A stretch of 64,000 nucleotides of DNA from Rhodoligotrophos defluvii. Lineage in GTDB: Bacteria > Pseudomonadota > Alphaproteobacteria > Rhizobiales > Im1. Within the stretch, counting starts at the first letter, position 1, and each line of letters starts with the position of its first letter. Where the stretch lies: NCBI RefSeq assembly GCF_005281615.1, contig NZ_SZZM01000001.1, positions 1,105,001-1,169,000 of the forward strand, in the 5' to 3' direction. Made by a program: the position numbers and the translations under genes. Below, piece after piece: positions 42,117 to 51,435 of the stretch. The notes beneath the pieces were generated by a model that worked only from the letters and a program-made list of their open reading frames with translations, ran no database searches and was not told the origin of the DNA.

Positions 42117-43163
42117 TCAGTAGCGGAGCGGCCAGTTGACCCAGCCGCGCTTCAGGTCCCGCCAAAGCCCGACGAGCCCATGTGGCTGAAACCTGAGGAA
42201 CAGGATGATCACCAGGCCGTAGAGCATGCTCTTCAGCTCGTGCGCGCCCGTCGAGATCGCCCGCGCAGCCTCTCCCCCCAGGACGCCGAAGCCGAGATTG
42301 ACCACCTCCGGCAGAAGCACGATGAAGACCGAGCCGAGCACGGCGCCGAGCGCCGTGCCGAGTCCACCGACGATGAGAATGGCGAGCGCCTGGATGGACA
42401 GGACGAAGGGGAACCCATCCACCGACACGAAGCTGAGGAAGATGCCATAGAGCGCGCCCGAAATGCCGATGATGAACGAGCTGGTAACGAAAGCGAACAG
42501 CTTGTAGGCATGCAGGTTCACCCCCATCACCCGCGCTGCCGTATCATTGTCGCGAATCGCCACGAAGGCGCGGCCTATGCGGCTGCGGCGCAGATTCAGC
42601 GTGGCGAGCAAGGTCGCGGCCGCAAAGCCCAGGCACAAGAGCGCAAAGGCGGCATCGCTCTGGAACGAGACGCCGAGAATGGTCGGCCTGTTGACGAAGA
42701 TCCCGCGGGCGCCCCGCGTAAACCCGTCGAAGCTGAGGATCAGGTGATTGATGATGAACGAGAAGGCCAGCGTGGTGATCGCAAGATAAAGGCCGGTGAG
42801 GCGCAGCGACGGGACGCCCACCAGCAGGCTCGCCAGCGCCGGCACCAAACCCGCCAGAAGCAGGCCGACCAACGGATCATAGCCGTGCAGCGCGACGGGG
42901 ATCGCATAGGCATAGGCCCCGAGCAGCATGAACCCGACATGGCCCAGTGAGATCAGCCCGGTCCAGCCGGTGAGGACATTGAGGCCGAGCGCGCCGACCA
43001 CGGTGATCGCTATGGTGGTCAGCAGCGAGAGATAGAAGGGATTGAGATAGAAGGGCGCAACGATCAGCGCCAGCACCAGAGCGATCACCCAGGCCCGCAC
43101 GGCCCACGAGTCGGTGAGCGCGATCTGCTCGGCTATCGTCTCCTTGAAATACCCGCTGCGCAT
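42117..43163 (-). CDS. livM: Branched-chain ABC transporter permease (LivM)
   Basis: 348 residues, about ten hydrophobic segments, with GLNVLTGWTGLISLGHVGFMLLGAYAYA and the RSRIGRAFVAIRDNDTAARVMGVNLHAYKLFAFVTSSFIIGISGALYG coupling loop typical of LivM. Start overlaps the livH stop by one base. Confidence 0.96.
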   Translation of the reverse strand: MRSGYFKETIAEQIALTDSWAVRAWVIALVLALIVAPFYLNPFYLSLLTTIAITVVGALGLNVLTGWTGLISLGHVGFMLLGAYAYAIPVALHGYDPLVGLLLAGLVPALASLLVGVPSLRLTGLYLAITTLAFSFIINHLILSFDGFTRGARGIFVNRPTILGVSFQSDAAFALLCLGFAAATLLATLNLRRSRIGRAFVAIRDNDTAARVMGVNLHAYKLFAFVTSSFIIGISGALYGIFLSFVSVDGFPFVLSIQALAILIVGGLGTALGAVLGSVFIVLLPEVVNLGFGVLGGEAARAISTGAHELKSMLYGLVIILFLRFQPHGLVGLWRDLKRGWVNWPLRY

Positions 43164-44035
43164 CAGACCCTCTCGATCCGGCGTGTGCCGAACAGGCCGA
43201 ACGGGCGCACCATCAGAATGAGAATGATGATGATGAAGCCCGCGACTTCCTTCATGCGCGGGTCGAAATAGCCGCCCACCAGGTTCTCCGCCGTGCCGAT
43301 CACCAGCCCGCCGAAGGCCGTGCCCAGCACCGAGTCGAGACCGCCCAGGATGGTGGCGGGGAAAGCCTTGAGGCCGAGCGTGAACATGACGGGCGACAGT
43401 TCATAGATGATCGCGAACATGACGCCGGCGATGCCCGATATGATGGTCGCGACCGCCCAGGCCACAGACTGCACCCGCGCCGTGCTGACGCCCATCAGCA
43501 GCGCGGTTCTGTCGTCGCTCGCGACCGCGCGCATGGCCACCCCGAACCGCGACCGGCGGAAGAAGATGAAGAAACCGACGATCACGGCGATGAGGATCAG
43601 AAATACCGCGACCTGTCCGGAACGGAGGCGCACGCCACCCACCTCGAGGATTTCCTGGCCGACCCCCAGATCGAGCGCATGCGGATAGGCATCCCAGAGG
43701 AAGACGATGGACGAGCGCAGCACCACGGCAAGGCCGATCGTCACCATGATCGTGGTGAAGACCGGCTCGCCCATCATCGGGCGGATCACCAGGCGCTCTA
43801 TCGCGAGGCCGAACAGGCCCGCGAACACGATGGCCGCGGCCGCCACCACGAACGGATTCCCGTCCACGTGGACCGAGATCGTCCAGGCCACATAGGCGAC
43901 GATCATCGCGACCTCGCCCTGCGCGAAGTTGACGAGGCCGGTCGCCTTGTAGATGACGGCAAAGCTCATGGCGATGAGGCCGTAGATCGCGCCGATCGCC
44001 AGGCCTGAAACGATCAGTTCTGTGAGGAACGTCAC
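43163..44035 (-). CDS. livH: Branched-chain ABC transporter permease (LivH)
   Basis: 290 residues with the LivH opening LIVSGLAIGAIYGLIAMSFAVIYKATGLVNFAQGEVAMIVAY and the coupling loop FRRSRFGVAMRAVASDDRTALLMGVS. Forms the membrane channel with LivM. 7 bases after the ligase stop. Confidence 0.96.
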   Translation of the reverse strand: MTFLTELIVSGLAIGAIYGLIAMSFAVIYKATGLVNFAQGEVAMIVAYVAWTISVHVDGNPFVVAAAAIVFAGLFGLAIERLVIRPMMGEPVFTTIMVTIGLAVVLRSSIVFLWDAYPHALDLGVGQEILEVGGVRLRSGQVAVFLILIAVIVGFFIFFRRSRFGVAMRAVASDDRTALLMGVSTARVQSVAWAVATIISGIAGVMFAIIYELSPVMFTLGLKAFPATILGGLDSVLGTAFGGLVIGTAENLVGGYFDPRMKEVAGFIIIILILMVRPFGLFGTRRIERV

Positions 44036-44042
44036 GGCCGCG

Positions 44043-45947
44043 TCACTCCCCGTAGATTGCCTTGAGTTCGGCGGCGAACTTCTTGTCGATCATCGACCGT
44101 CGCACCTTCTGGGTGGCGGTCAGCTCGCCATCGTCGTGGTCGAGCTCCTTCTGCAGGATCACGAACTTGCGAATGTTCTCGACACGGGCGAACAGCCCGT
44201 TCACCCGGTCCACCTCGCGTTGCACCAAATCTTGCACCTCAGGCAGCTCGGTCAGCGAGCGATAGGTCGTATAGGGCAGGCCTTTGCTGCTCGCCCAGCG
44301 CCCGACATTGTCGAAATCGATCTGGACGAGCGCGCCGAGGAACTTTCGCCCCTCGCCCACCACGATCACCTCCTTGATGTAGGGGCTGTCCTTCAAGGCG
44401 TTCTCGATCTCGGAAGGAGCGATGTTCTTGCCGCCGGACGTGATGATGATCGCCTTCTTGCGATCCACCATCGCGATTTCGCCATTGTCGAGCTGGGTGA
44501 CGATGTCGCCTGTCTTCAGCCACTCCCCGTCGAGTGTGGCCGCGGTTGCCTTCTCGTCGCGGAAATAGCCCTTGAACACATACGGGCCACCCAACAGGAT
44601 CTCGCCGTCGTCCGCGATCTTGAACTTCGCCCCATCGATCGGGATGCCGCAGCCGCCCAGCCGGTGATGCTCCCCGCGCTGGATGAAGACGCAGCCGGCC
44701 GACTCCGTCATCCCGTAGCCTTGACTGACCGGCAGGCCGATCACCGAGAAGAAGCGGAGTGTCTCCGGCGAGACCGATGCCCCCGCGCAAAGCCGATGAA
44801 CGGTGCGGTCGAGGCCGACGTGGCGCTGAACGTTTCGGAATAGCGCGAGATGGCAGGCCCGCTGGAGCATGCGGTCGACAAGCGAAAGCTGCCCGCCATT
44901 CGTCTGGCGCCGGTCATCGATGCGCCGGCCGAGCTTCAGCACCTGTGTCGCGAGCTGGCGCCGGATGGGACCGCTCTCCGAGAGCCGGTATTCGAAATTC
45001 TCCTTCAGCTTTTCCCAGATGCGCGGGACGCCGATGAACATGGTCGGCGCAATCTCGCGCACATTCAAGGCAACCGTATCGATGCTTTCGGCGAAATTGA
45101 CGACGCCGCCTAGCACCAGCTGCATCACCATGGAATAGCAGCGCTCGGCGGCGTGGCAGAGGGGCAGGTACCCGACCACTTCGAAGGGATGCCGGTCCAT
45201 GCCGACGGCACGCGCGTAATTCCAGGTGGAACTGATGATGTTGCGGTGGGACAGCATTGCGCCCTTGGGCGGGCCGGTGGTGCCGGAGGTGTAAACCATG
45301 AGGGCCGTGTCGTCTGGCATGGTCGCGTCTATGGCCGCGTCCAGCTCGGCCTCCGCCCCCGGGTGATCGGAGAGATAGACATCGCCCAAGTGCAGCAGTT
45401 GCTCGAACGACATCAGTCCGGGCTCGGCGTAAGAGCGCATGCCCTTCATGTCGACGCAAGCGATCGTGGCGAGATCCGGAAGCCCCTCGCCATTCGCCCG
45501 CGCGTCGAGCACCTTGTCGGTCTGCTCCTGATCACCGCAGACGGCAAGCTTCGCCCCGCAATGGCGCACGATATATTGCAGCTCGGGCCAGGGATTGGTG
45601 GGATAGATGCCGACCGGGATAATCCCCAACATCTCCGCGCCGAGATCCGCATAGTACCATTCGGGCGTGTTCTCGCTGGCAATGGCGATGCGGTCGCCGC
45701 GTCTGAGCCCGAGCGACATCAGTGCGAAGGCGAAGCGGCGCGCCTGGCGCTCGTAGTGTGCCCAGTCGTACCGTTTCCAGCACCCGTGCTCCTTCTCGCG
45801 CAGGGCGAGTGCCGTGCCGTGCAGCCGCGCCCTATGGCGCAGCAGGCGCGGCGTCGTGGTGTCGCCCGCCGCGAGCACGTCGGCGCTGGTGGGGTCTCGT
45901 CGATCGACGACAGGCGCATGGGCGGTCACGACGGAAAGCGCCGTCAT
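44043..45947 (-). CDS. AMP-forming acyl-CoA synthetase (long-chain/aryl-CoA ligase family)
   Basis: 634 residues. ATP-binding P-loop LMVYTSGTTGPPKGAMLSH, YGMTESAG, and the hinge and C-terminal domain with GEWLKTGDIVTQLDNGEIAMVDRKK and SGGKNIAPSEIENALK are all present. It activates an imported carboxylic acid to its CoA ester. Inserted between liv permease and ATPase genes, with a 4-base overlap to livG, so uptake and activation are co-expressed. Specificity not readable. Confidence 0.93.
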   Translation of the reverse strand: MTALSVVTAHAPVVDRRDPTSADVLAAGDTTTPRLLRHRARLHGTALALREKEHGCWKRYDWAHYERQARRFAFALMSLGLRRGDRIAIASENTPEWYYADLGAEMLGIIPVGIYPTNPWPELQYIVRHCGAKLAVCGDQEQTDKVLDARANGEGLPDLATIACVDMKGMRSYAEPGLMSFEQLLHLGDVYLSDHPGAEAELDAAIDATMPDDTALMVYTSGTTGPPKGAMLSHRNIISSTWNYARAVGMDRHPFEVVGYLPLCHAAERCYSMVMQLVLGGVVNFAESIDTVALNVREIAPTMFIGVPRIWEKLKENFEYRLSESGPIRRQLATQVLKLGRRIDDRRQTNGGQLSLVDRMLQRACHLALFRNVQRHVGLDRTVHRLCAGASVSPETLRFFSVIGLPVSQGYGMTESAGCVFIQRGEHHRLGGCGIPIDGAKFKIADDGEILLGGPYVFKGYFRDEKATAATLDGEWLKTGDIVTQLDNGEIAMVDRKKAIIITSGGKNIAPSEIENALKDSPYIKEVIVVGEGRKFLGALVQIDFDNVGRWASSKGLPYTTYRSLTELPEVQDLVQREVDRVNGLFARVENIRKFVILQKELDHDDGELTATQKVRRSMIDKKFAAELKAIYGE

Positions 45948-46750
45948 TGCACGACCTCCATGCCGGGGCCTGGAATCTTGTCCTTGCCGGCGCCCAGATA
46001 GGCTTCGGCGACGCCTGCGTGCCTCTGCACCTCCTCCGGCGTGCCCTCGGTGACCGTGCGGCCGAAATTCAGGACATGAACCCGATCGGAAATATCCATC
46101 ACCAGATCCACGTCGTGCTCGATCAGCAGGACCGCGATGCCCAGCTCGTCGCGGATGTCGAGAATGAACCGGGCGATGTCCTCCGTTTCCTCCTGGTTCA
46201 TGCCGGCGACGATCTCGTCGAGCAGCAGCAGCTTGGGGTCGGCGGCCAATGCGCGCCCAAGCTCGACCCGCTTCTGCTGGCCATAGGAGAGTGTCCCTAC
46301 GATCTTATCCCGCAGATGCTCAATCTCCAGGAATTCGATGATCTCCTCGACCCGCTGGCGGGCAGCTATTTCCTCCCGGCGGCAGCGGCCATAGTGGAAG
46401 AGCGACTCCACCACGCTGGTGCGCATATGCCGGTGCCGTCCGATCAGCATGTTCTCCACCACGGTGCCGTGTTTGAACAGCGCGAGGTTCTGGAAGGTGC
46501 GGGCGATGCCGAGCGTGACGAAATCCCACGGCCGCACGGTGGCGAGGTCGCGCCCTTCCATCAGGATGCGCCCACTGCTGACGGGCAGCACGCCCGAGAT
46601 CAGGTTGAACAGCGTAGTCTTGCCCGCACCATTCGGGCCGATGATCGCGAAGATCTGGTTCGGCATCAGCGCAAAGGACACGTCATTGACGGCGCTCACC
46701 CCGCCGAAGTGCTTCGAGACGTGCTCGACCTGCAGCAGCGGCAAGCTCAT
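45944..46750 (-). CDS. livG: Branched-chain ABC transporter ATPase (LivG)
   Basis: 268 residues. Walker [17 protein letters not shown], signature [16 protein letters not shown], Walker [13 protein letters not shown]; the helix-rich insertion [23 protein letters not shown] is typical of LivG. The ATG at 46750 overlaps the livF stop (ATGA). Confidence 0.96.
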   Translation of the reverse strand: MSLPLLQVEHVSKHFGGVSAVNDVSFALMPNQIFAIIGPNGAGKTTLFNLISGVLPVSSGRILMEGRDLATVRPWDFVTLGIARTFQNLALFKHGTVVENMLIGRHRHMRTSVVESLFHYGRCRREEIAARQRVEEIIEFLEIEHLRDKIVGTLSYGQQKRVELGRALAADPKLLLLDEIVAGMNQEETEDIARFILDIRDELGIAVLLIEHDVDLVMDISDRVHVLNFGRTVTEGTPEEVQRHAGVAEAYLGAGKDKIPGPGMEVVQ

Positions 46751-47592
46751 GACAGCCACCTCTTGCGCCGCTTGTAATGCTTGACGTCGCGAAAGCTCTT
46801 GCGCTTGCCGCCACCAGACCGGCCGAGATAGAATTCCTGCACCTCCGAGTTCGCCATGAGGCGATCGATGGCACCGTCCAGCACCACGCGGCCATTTTCG
46901 AGGATGTAGCCGTAGTCGGCCACGGAGAACGCGTGGGCCGCGCTCTGCTCGACCAGCAGGATCGTCACGCCCATCTCGTCGCGCATCCGCTTGATGGTGC
47001 CGTAGATCGTCTCCACGATCAGCGGGGCCAGGCCGAGCGACGGCTCATCCAAGGCCAATAGGCGAGGCGAGGCCATCAGCGCCCGCCCGATCGCCACCAT
47101 CTGCTGTTCGCCGCCCGAGAGATAGCCGGCAATCTGATTGCGTTTGGCCGCCACCTGGGGAAACAGCTCGAAGACCCGTTCGCGCAGTTCCTTCAGCTTG
47201 GGGCCGGGCTGGAGATGGCCGCCCATGGTGAGGTTTTCATCGACCGTCAGATCGATGAAGAGCCGGCGCCCCTCGGGCACCTGCACCAGGCCGGCGCGCA
47301 CGATCTGCTCGGCGCTGCGCTCGTTGATGCTGTCGCCTGCGAAGCGGATCGAGCCGCTTTCGATCTCGCCCTCCTCGATCTCCAACACGCCGGAAATGGC
47401 CTTGAGCACGGTTGACTTGCCCGCGCCATTCGATCCCAGGAGCGCGACGATCGCCCGTTCCGGCACGGAAAGGGAAACATCCCGCACCGCTTCGATGGCG
47501 CCGTCATAGACGATGCGCAGATTGTTCGCCTCCAGGAGCGGGCTTCCTGTTGCGAGATGATCGGCCGCATACGCTGGCGAATGCATATTCAT
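46747..47592 (-). CDS. livF: Branched-chain ABC transporter ATPase (LivF)
   Basis: 281 residues from the ATG at 47592, which overlaps the upstream stop (ATGA); the open frame extends upstream without protein-like sequence. Walker [17 protein letters not shown], signature [16 protein letters not shown], Walker [14 protein letters not shown]. The N-terminus is about 20 residues longer than usual and the basic C-terminus ([17 protein letters not shown]) is also an extension. Confidence 0.95.
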   Translation of the reverse strand: MNMHSPAYAADHLATGSPLLEANNLRIVYDGAIEAVRDVSLSVPERAIVALLGSNGAGKSTVLKAISGVLEIEEGEIESGSIRFAGDSINERSAEQIVRAGLVQVPEGRRLFIDLTVDENLTMGGHLQPGPKLKELRERVFELFPQVAAKRNQIAGYLSGGEQQMVAIGRALMASPRLLALDEPSLGLAPLIVETIYGTIKRMRDEMGVTILLVEQSAAHAFSVADYGYILENGRVVLDGAIDRLMANSEVQEFYLGRSGGGKRKSFRDVKHYKRRKRWLS

Positions 47593-48908
47593 TGTGCCGC
47601 CACGACCGTCGCGGAAGCCCTGGCGGCGAGTACGGAATCGACCACCAGCTTTGCCGTTTCCGCGCAGGCCTGGGTCCCGCCGTTTCCGTACTGCTTGACC
47701 GCGTCGCCCACGCACCACAACCCGGCAATGCCGGTCTCCATCGGCAAATCATAGCCGGCGCAGGAGCGCTGGGCCGGCCAGTCCCCGCGCATGACCCGCA
47801 CGGACAGCATCTTGGTGCGCTCGTCGAAATTTGGGAACTGCTCCCGCAGATCCTGCCGGGCAAGCGCGATCTCGGCCTCCTCGTCGAAATCGCCAAGCGC
47901 GGGGACCGGCACGGCATAGGCGACATATTGATGCCATCCGGCTGGGGCGAGCTCCGGACAGGTGGCCGTGAGATTGGCCATGTTGCAGAGTCGACGCGTC
48001 TTGCCGAAGGTCACGATGCCGGGCGCGTCCAGGATCGGCTCGCGGGACGCGAAATTGAACACGATATTGGCAGCGGGCTTCAGGCGGGTCTGGACCTGAT
48101 CCACATAGGCGGTGGGAAAATGCGCAGCCCCCGCGAGCGCGACCGTTGCCTTCGGCCCCGCGTTGCTGATGACGGTGGTGCAGGGAATCCGGACCACGTC
48201 GCCTTCGCGGCGCAGGACAACGCCGGCCACCTCTCCGGCTTCCACCTCGATCTGCTCGGCGCGGGTGTCAAGCCACACCTCACCGTTGCTGCGGACCACA
48301 TCCGCGAGCGCCTGCCAGGCCGCCCCGGTTCCTTCGGGATGAAAGCCGAACCGTTTGAATGCGCCCTTGGCGGTGAAATAGGTCAGAAACGCCCGGGCGG
48401 GCAGCTCGTCGGCGTTGCAGGCGAAGATCGCCGCGCAAAGATTGCGGAAGATCGCGTGGACGGTTTCGTTGCGGGTATAGCCCGACAGCCAATCCTTGGT
48501 CGAAAGTCCCCCATCGGGAAGCGTCCCGCTGCGCGCTTGGGCAAATTGGTCCAGGATGCGGGCCGCATGTTTGGTGAGGCCGCCAAGCAGCAGTCCCCAG
48601 CCGCCACGGCCTACATCCACGACCTTGCCGTTGAGGTAGAACGCATTGGCCGGGTTGGGGCAGCGGATGGGTAGCGCGGCGCCGACGCGCGTGAAAGTCT
48701 CTTCGAAAACACCGCCAAGCTCGAGCGCAATGGCGCCGACATTCACCCTATGGCCGTCGATGACCTCCGTGGCGGCGCGGCCGCCGACTTGCGCGTGGTC
48801 GTCCACCAGCAGCGTGCGCATACCGGAATGGGCCAGCCGGGCAGCGGCACAGCACCCGCCTGCTCCGGCCCCTATGACGACGGCATCAAAGATGAGATCG
48901 TTGTCCAA
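47589..48908 (-). CDS. FAD-dependent oxidoreductase, phytoene-dehydrogenase-like
   Basis: 439 residues. N-terminal dinucleotide fold DAVVIGAGAGGCCAAARLAHSG and DDHAQVGGRA, plus C-terminal GLWCVGDAVKQYGNGGTQACAETAKLV closing the FAD site: the layout of phytoene desaturase/NAD(P)-FAD amine-oxidase-like enzymes. In a CoA catabolic operon it could desaturate or isomerise a ring. First gene of the nine-gene operon, with operator site B upstream. Confidence 0.85.
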   Translation of the reverse strand: MDNDLIFDAVVIGAGAGGCCAAARLAHSGMRTLLVDDHAQVGGRAATEVIDGHRVNVGAIALELGGVFEETFTRVGAALPIRCPNPANAFYLNGKVVDVGRGGWGLLLGGLTKHAARILDQFAQARSGTLPDGGLSTKDWLSGYTRNETVHAIFRNLCAAIFACNADELPARAFLTYFTAKGAFKRFGFHPEGTGAAWQALADVVRSNGEVWLDTRAEQIEVEAGEVAGVVLRREGDVVRIPCTTVISNAGPKATVALAGAAHFPTAYVDQVQTRLKPAANIVFNFASREPILDAPGIVTFGKTRRLCNMANLTATCPELAPAGWHQYVAYAVPVPALGDFDEEAEIALARQDLREQFPNFDERTKMLSVRVMRGDWPAQRSCAGYDLPMETGIAGLWCVGDAVKQYGNGGTQACAETAKLVVDSVLAARASATVVAAQ

Positions 48909-48957
48909 CGGGTCCTCCCAAGGAGCCTTCTTGAAACTCCCTTTTTAACGAGACTAT

Positions 48958-48981
48958 TATAATCCGGACATCCGTTCAATC
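48958..48981. promoter_or_regulatory. TetR-regulon operator, site B
   Basis: TATAATCC-GGACATCC-GTTCAATC, lying between the first gene of the liv operon and the TetR gene. It shares TAATCCGGAC-TCC with site A. Its location allows control of the nine-gene operon and autoregulation. Confidence 0.65.
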
Positions 48982-49101
48982 TATTTTTGGGAACGGCGAG
49001 CCGCGAAACCCGGCGGCAACGGCGAGCCCCGCCGGCCCAGTTGGTTGAACGGACAACCGGTTGCCGGTAAAACGAGCTCGCGAGAATCAGGAGTGGTGGC
49101 A

Positions 49102-49695
49102 TTGGCCCGCACGCAATCACAGAACTATCCGGAAGTTCGCAAGAACATCTTGAAGCAGGCGGCGGCGCTTTTCGCCCAGAAGGGTTATTCAGGAACCACT
49201 ATCGTGGATCTGGCGAACGCTTGCGATGCTTCGCGAGGCGCTTTGTATCACTACTTCGATTCCAAGGAAGAGATCCTCTTTCACCTGCTCGATGAGCACG
49301 TGGCCCATCTCGTCGACCAGCTTCAGTCGCGGCTTGCGACGATCGATGATCCGCTGGAGCAATGCCGGGCGCTCATCTCCGAGATGGTGCTGACCAACGC
49401 GGAATCCTTGAACGAGCAAGTGGTGCTGCTCAATCATTTGAACCAGCTCAGCCCCGAGCAGCAGCAAGGCATCATCGCCAAGCAACGGAAGATCATCGAG
49501 CTGGCGGCAGATATACTGATCCGCCTCGACAAGCAGCGACGCATCGGGCCGCGCACGAAGAAAGTCTACACCATGATGCTGTTCGGCATCATAAATTACG
49601 CGCACATCTGGTTCGACCCGAAGGGTGCCGTTTCCCCGCAGGAATATGCCGACATGACGTCGGATCTCTTCCTGCGCGGCTTTACGGGGTCTTGA
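49102..49695 (+). CDS. TetR-family transcriptional regulator
   Basis: 197 residues from a TTG 8 bases after AGGAG (giving MARTQSQNYPEV); frames to 49045 lack a site. HTH: ILKQAAALFAQKGYSGTTIVDLANACDASRGALYHYFDSKEEIL (about 15-58). The C-terminal domain resembles KstR2/PaaR-like acyl-CoA sensors in length. It sits in the middle of the regulon and its own promoter carries site B. I infer it represses all five operators and releases on binding a pathway CoA ester. Confidence 0.9.
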   Translation: MARTQSQNYPEVRKNILKQAAALFAQKGYSGTTIVDLANACDASRGALYHYFDSKEEILFHLLDEHVAHLVDQLQSRLATIDDPLEQCRALISEMVLTNAESLNEQVVLLNHLNQLSPEQQQGIIAKQRKIIELAADILIRLDKQRRIGPRTKKVYTMMLFGIINYAHIWFDPKGAVSPQEYADMTSDLFLRGFTGS

Positions 49696-50434
49696 GAGAG
49701 GCTCGCATCTGCCCGACGGCCACGGGCGTGATCCCCTCGTTCAGCCGCCAGTCCTTGCCGAAATCCGATCGATGATGGAACGGCAGGGCCGTTAGCGTCT
49801 CGATCCCCCGGAGATGTCCGGCATAGTCGTCGAGGATGGTCTGTCGCTTCGGATTGTCCAGATAGGCGACCGACCATGCGATGAAGGGCGGCAGCACCTG
49901 CATCCCGCAGAAACGGAGCACGCCGTTCTGCAGCGGCCACAGAATGATATCCATGTCGCCGTTTATGCCGTCGGACCCGCACATGGTCGGATAGCATCCG
50001 GTGGAGAAGGCGAGCATCGCGCGCTTGCCGCTCAGGCCGCCGCGATCATACCATTTGCCGCCGCCATAGATGATCCCATTGACGAAAACCCGGTCAATCC
50101 ACCCTTTGAGGATGGCCGGCACCGAAAACCAGTAGAGCGGGAACTGCAGGATCAGGCAGTCGCACCACATGAGCTTTTCCAGCTCCGCGGCGATGTCTTG
50201 CGAGAAGCTGTTGTTCTCCGCGGCAAAGCGCTGCTCGATGTCGTAGCGGATATGCTCGGGGTTTTGGGGCGCGCTGAAATCGGCATCCCGGCAGACTGGG
50301 TCGAAGTTCATCGCCACGAGATTGGAAACACGAACCTCGTGGCCGCAGGCCGAAAGCGCCTCGACAGCCGTCGAGAGCATCGCCGCGTTGAAGCTGCGGG
50401 GGCCCGGCACCACGCAGACGATGAGCACCTTCAT
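49682..50434 (-). CDS. NAD(P)H-quinone oxidoreductase, flavodoxin-like (NQO/MdaB type)
   Basis: 250 residues. Flavodoxin-like fold with LIVCVVPGPRSFNAAMLSTA (FMN/FAD phosphate loop), LILQFPLYWFSVPAILKGWIDRVF and GGLSGKRAMLAFSTGC, as in NQO1-like quinone reductases. Two-electron reduction of a quinone or related intermediate would fit a pathway with a ring-hydroxylating oxygenase. Its end overlaps the TetR gene end by 14 bases; operator site D lies upstream. Confidence 0.88.
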   Translation of the reverse strand: MKVLIVCVVPGPRSFNAAMLSTAVEALSACGHEVRVSNLVAMNFDPVCRDADFSAPQNPEHIRYDIEQRFAAENNSFSQDIAAELEKLMWCDCLILQFPLYWFSVPAILKGWIDRVFVNGIIYGGGKWYDRGGLSGKRAMLAFSTGCYPTMCGSDGINGDMDIILWPLQNGVLRFCGMQVLPPFIAWSVAYLDNPKRQTILDDYAGHLRGIETLTALPFHHRSDFGKDWRLNEGITPVAVGQMRASLKTP

Positions 50435-50449
50435 CCCTTGCCCCCAATT

Positions 50450-50473
50450 AATAAACCGTATATCTGTTTTATT
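50450..50473. promoter_or_regulatory. TetR-regulon operator, site D
   Basis: AATAAACC-GTATATCT-GTTTTATT, the most symmetric of the five sites: 8-base outer arms TTAATAAA and TTTATTAA flank it. It occupies the 65-base divergent promoter of the quinone reductase and esterase genes. Confidence 0.65.
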
Positions 50474-50499
50474 AATAGCCGGCCCTGCAGGACCGTCAA

Positions 50500-51435
50500 G
50501 TGAAAGCCGTTATCCGCGGGAATGCAATGATGCAGCTTGAGTCGGGCGAAGCCCTCGAACGGGTTCGCAAGAGGATTGCCGCCATGCTCGGCGCATGGAC
50601 CAGGGAGACGAAGCTCGCGCAGATGCGCGAGGACTTCGATCGCATCATGGCGACGAAGCGGTCGGCCCAGACCGAGGATCTCGCGATTGAGGGGATGGAT
50701 GGCGTGCGCATCCGGGCGGGCGAGGAGCCTACGGCCCAGGTCATCCTCTATTTTCATGGCGGGGGCTACCAGTTCGGTTCAATCACCTCCCATCGCGATC
50801 TCATGATCCGCCTCTGCCACGAAGCGGGCATCGATGTGGTCGGCTTTAACTACCGGCTCGCCCCGGAACACCGCTTTCCCGCCGCGGTGGACGATGGATT
50901 GGCCGCCTATGGCTGGCTGCTCGAGCGCGGCGCGGTGCCTGCCCAAACCGCCTTTGCCGGGGATTCTGCCGGTGGGGGACTGGCCGTCGCGACCATGCTC
51001 AAGGCTCGTGCGGCCGGACTGCCGCTTCCCGCGGCAGCGGTGCTGATGTCGCCTTGGCTGGATCTGGAAGCGTCAGGAGCGACCTATGAGACTCGGGCCG
51101 CTGTCGATCCCCTGTCGCAGCGGAACCGCATCTTGCTCATGGCGCGCGCCTATCTGGGCCGGGGCGGGGATCCCCGCCATCCCCTCGCTTCGCCCATCCA
51201 TGCGGATCTCCGGCATCTTCCGCCGTTTCTGATCCATGTGGGCGATCACGAGACGGTTCTTGACGATGCCCGGGTTTTCGCACAAAGGCTGCGCAAGGCG
51301 GAGGTTCCCGTCGAGCTCGCCATCTGGGATCGGATGATCCATCAGTTCCAGCTGTTTCCGGAGCTGCCCGAGGCACAGCAATCCATTGGCGAGATGGCAG
51401 CCTTTCTGCAGGTAACGACTAACGCGCGGCGCTAG
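50500..51435 (+). CDS. Alpha/beta hydrolase, hormone-sensitive-lipase (family IV esterase) type
   Basis: 311 residues. FHGGGYQFGS oxyanion motif, nucleophile in FAGDSAGGGLAV, Asp in VGDHETVLDDA and His in DRMIHQFQLF. Hydrolyses a short-chain ester or lactone. The GTG at 50500 with AGGA is used; ATGs at 50527 and 50530 are alternatives. Its TAG stop and the SDR stop share one CTAG. Divergent from the quinone reductase under operator D. Confidence 0.9.
   Translation: MKAVIRGNAMMQLESGEALERVRKRIAAMLGAWTRETKLAQMREDFDRIMATKRSAQTEDLAIEGMDGVRIRAGEEPTAQVILYFHGGGYQFGSITSHRDLMIRLCHEAGIDVVGFNYRLAPEHRFPAAVDDGLAAYGWLLERGAVPAQTAFAGDSAGGGLAVATMLKARAAGLPLPAAAVLMSPWLDLEASGATYETRAAVDPLSQRNRILLMARAYLGRGGDPRHPLASPIHADLRHLPPFLIHVGDHETVLDDARVFAQRLRKAEVPVELAIWDRMIHQFQLFPELPEAQQSIGEMAAFLQVTTNARR

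Noticed and set aside
39381-42950. Very long open frame on the plus strand (1189 codons), and similar long frames opposite the molybdenum subunit and PQQ genes
   Set aside because: Each lies antisense to well-recognised genes, has Arg/His/Gly-rich composition and no domain. Long antisense open frames are expected in GC-rich coding DNA.
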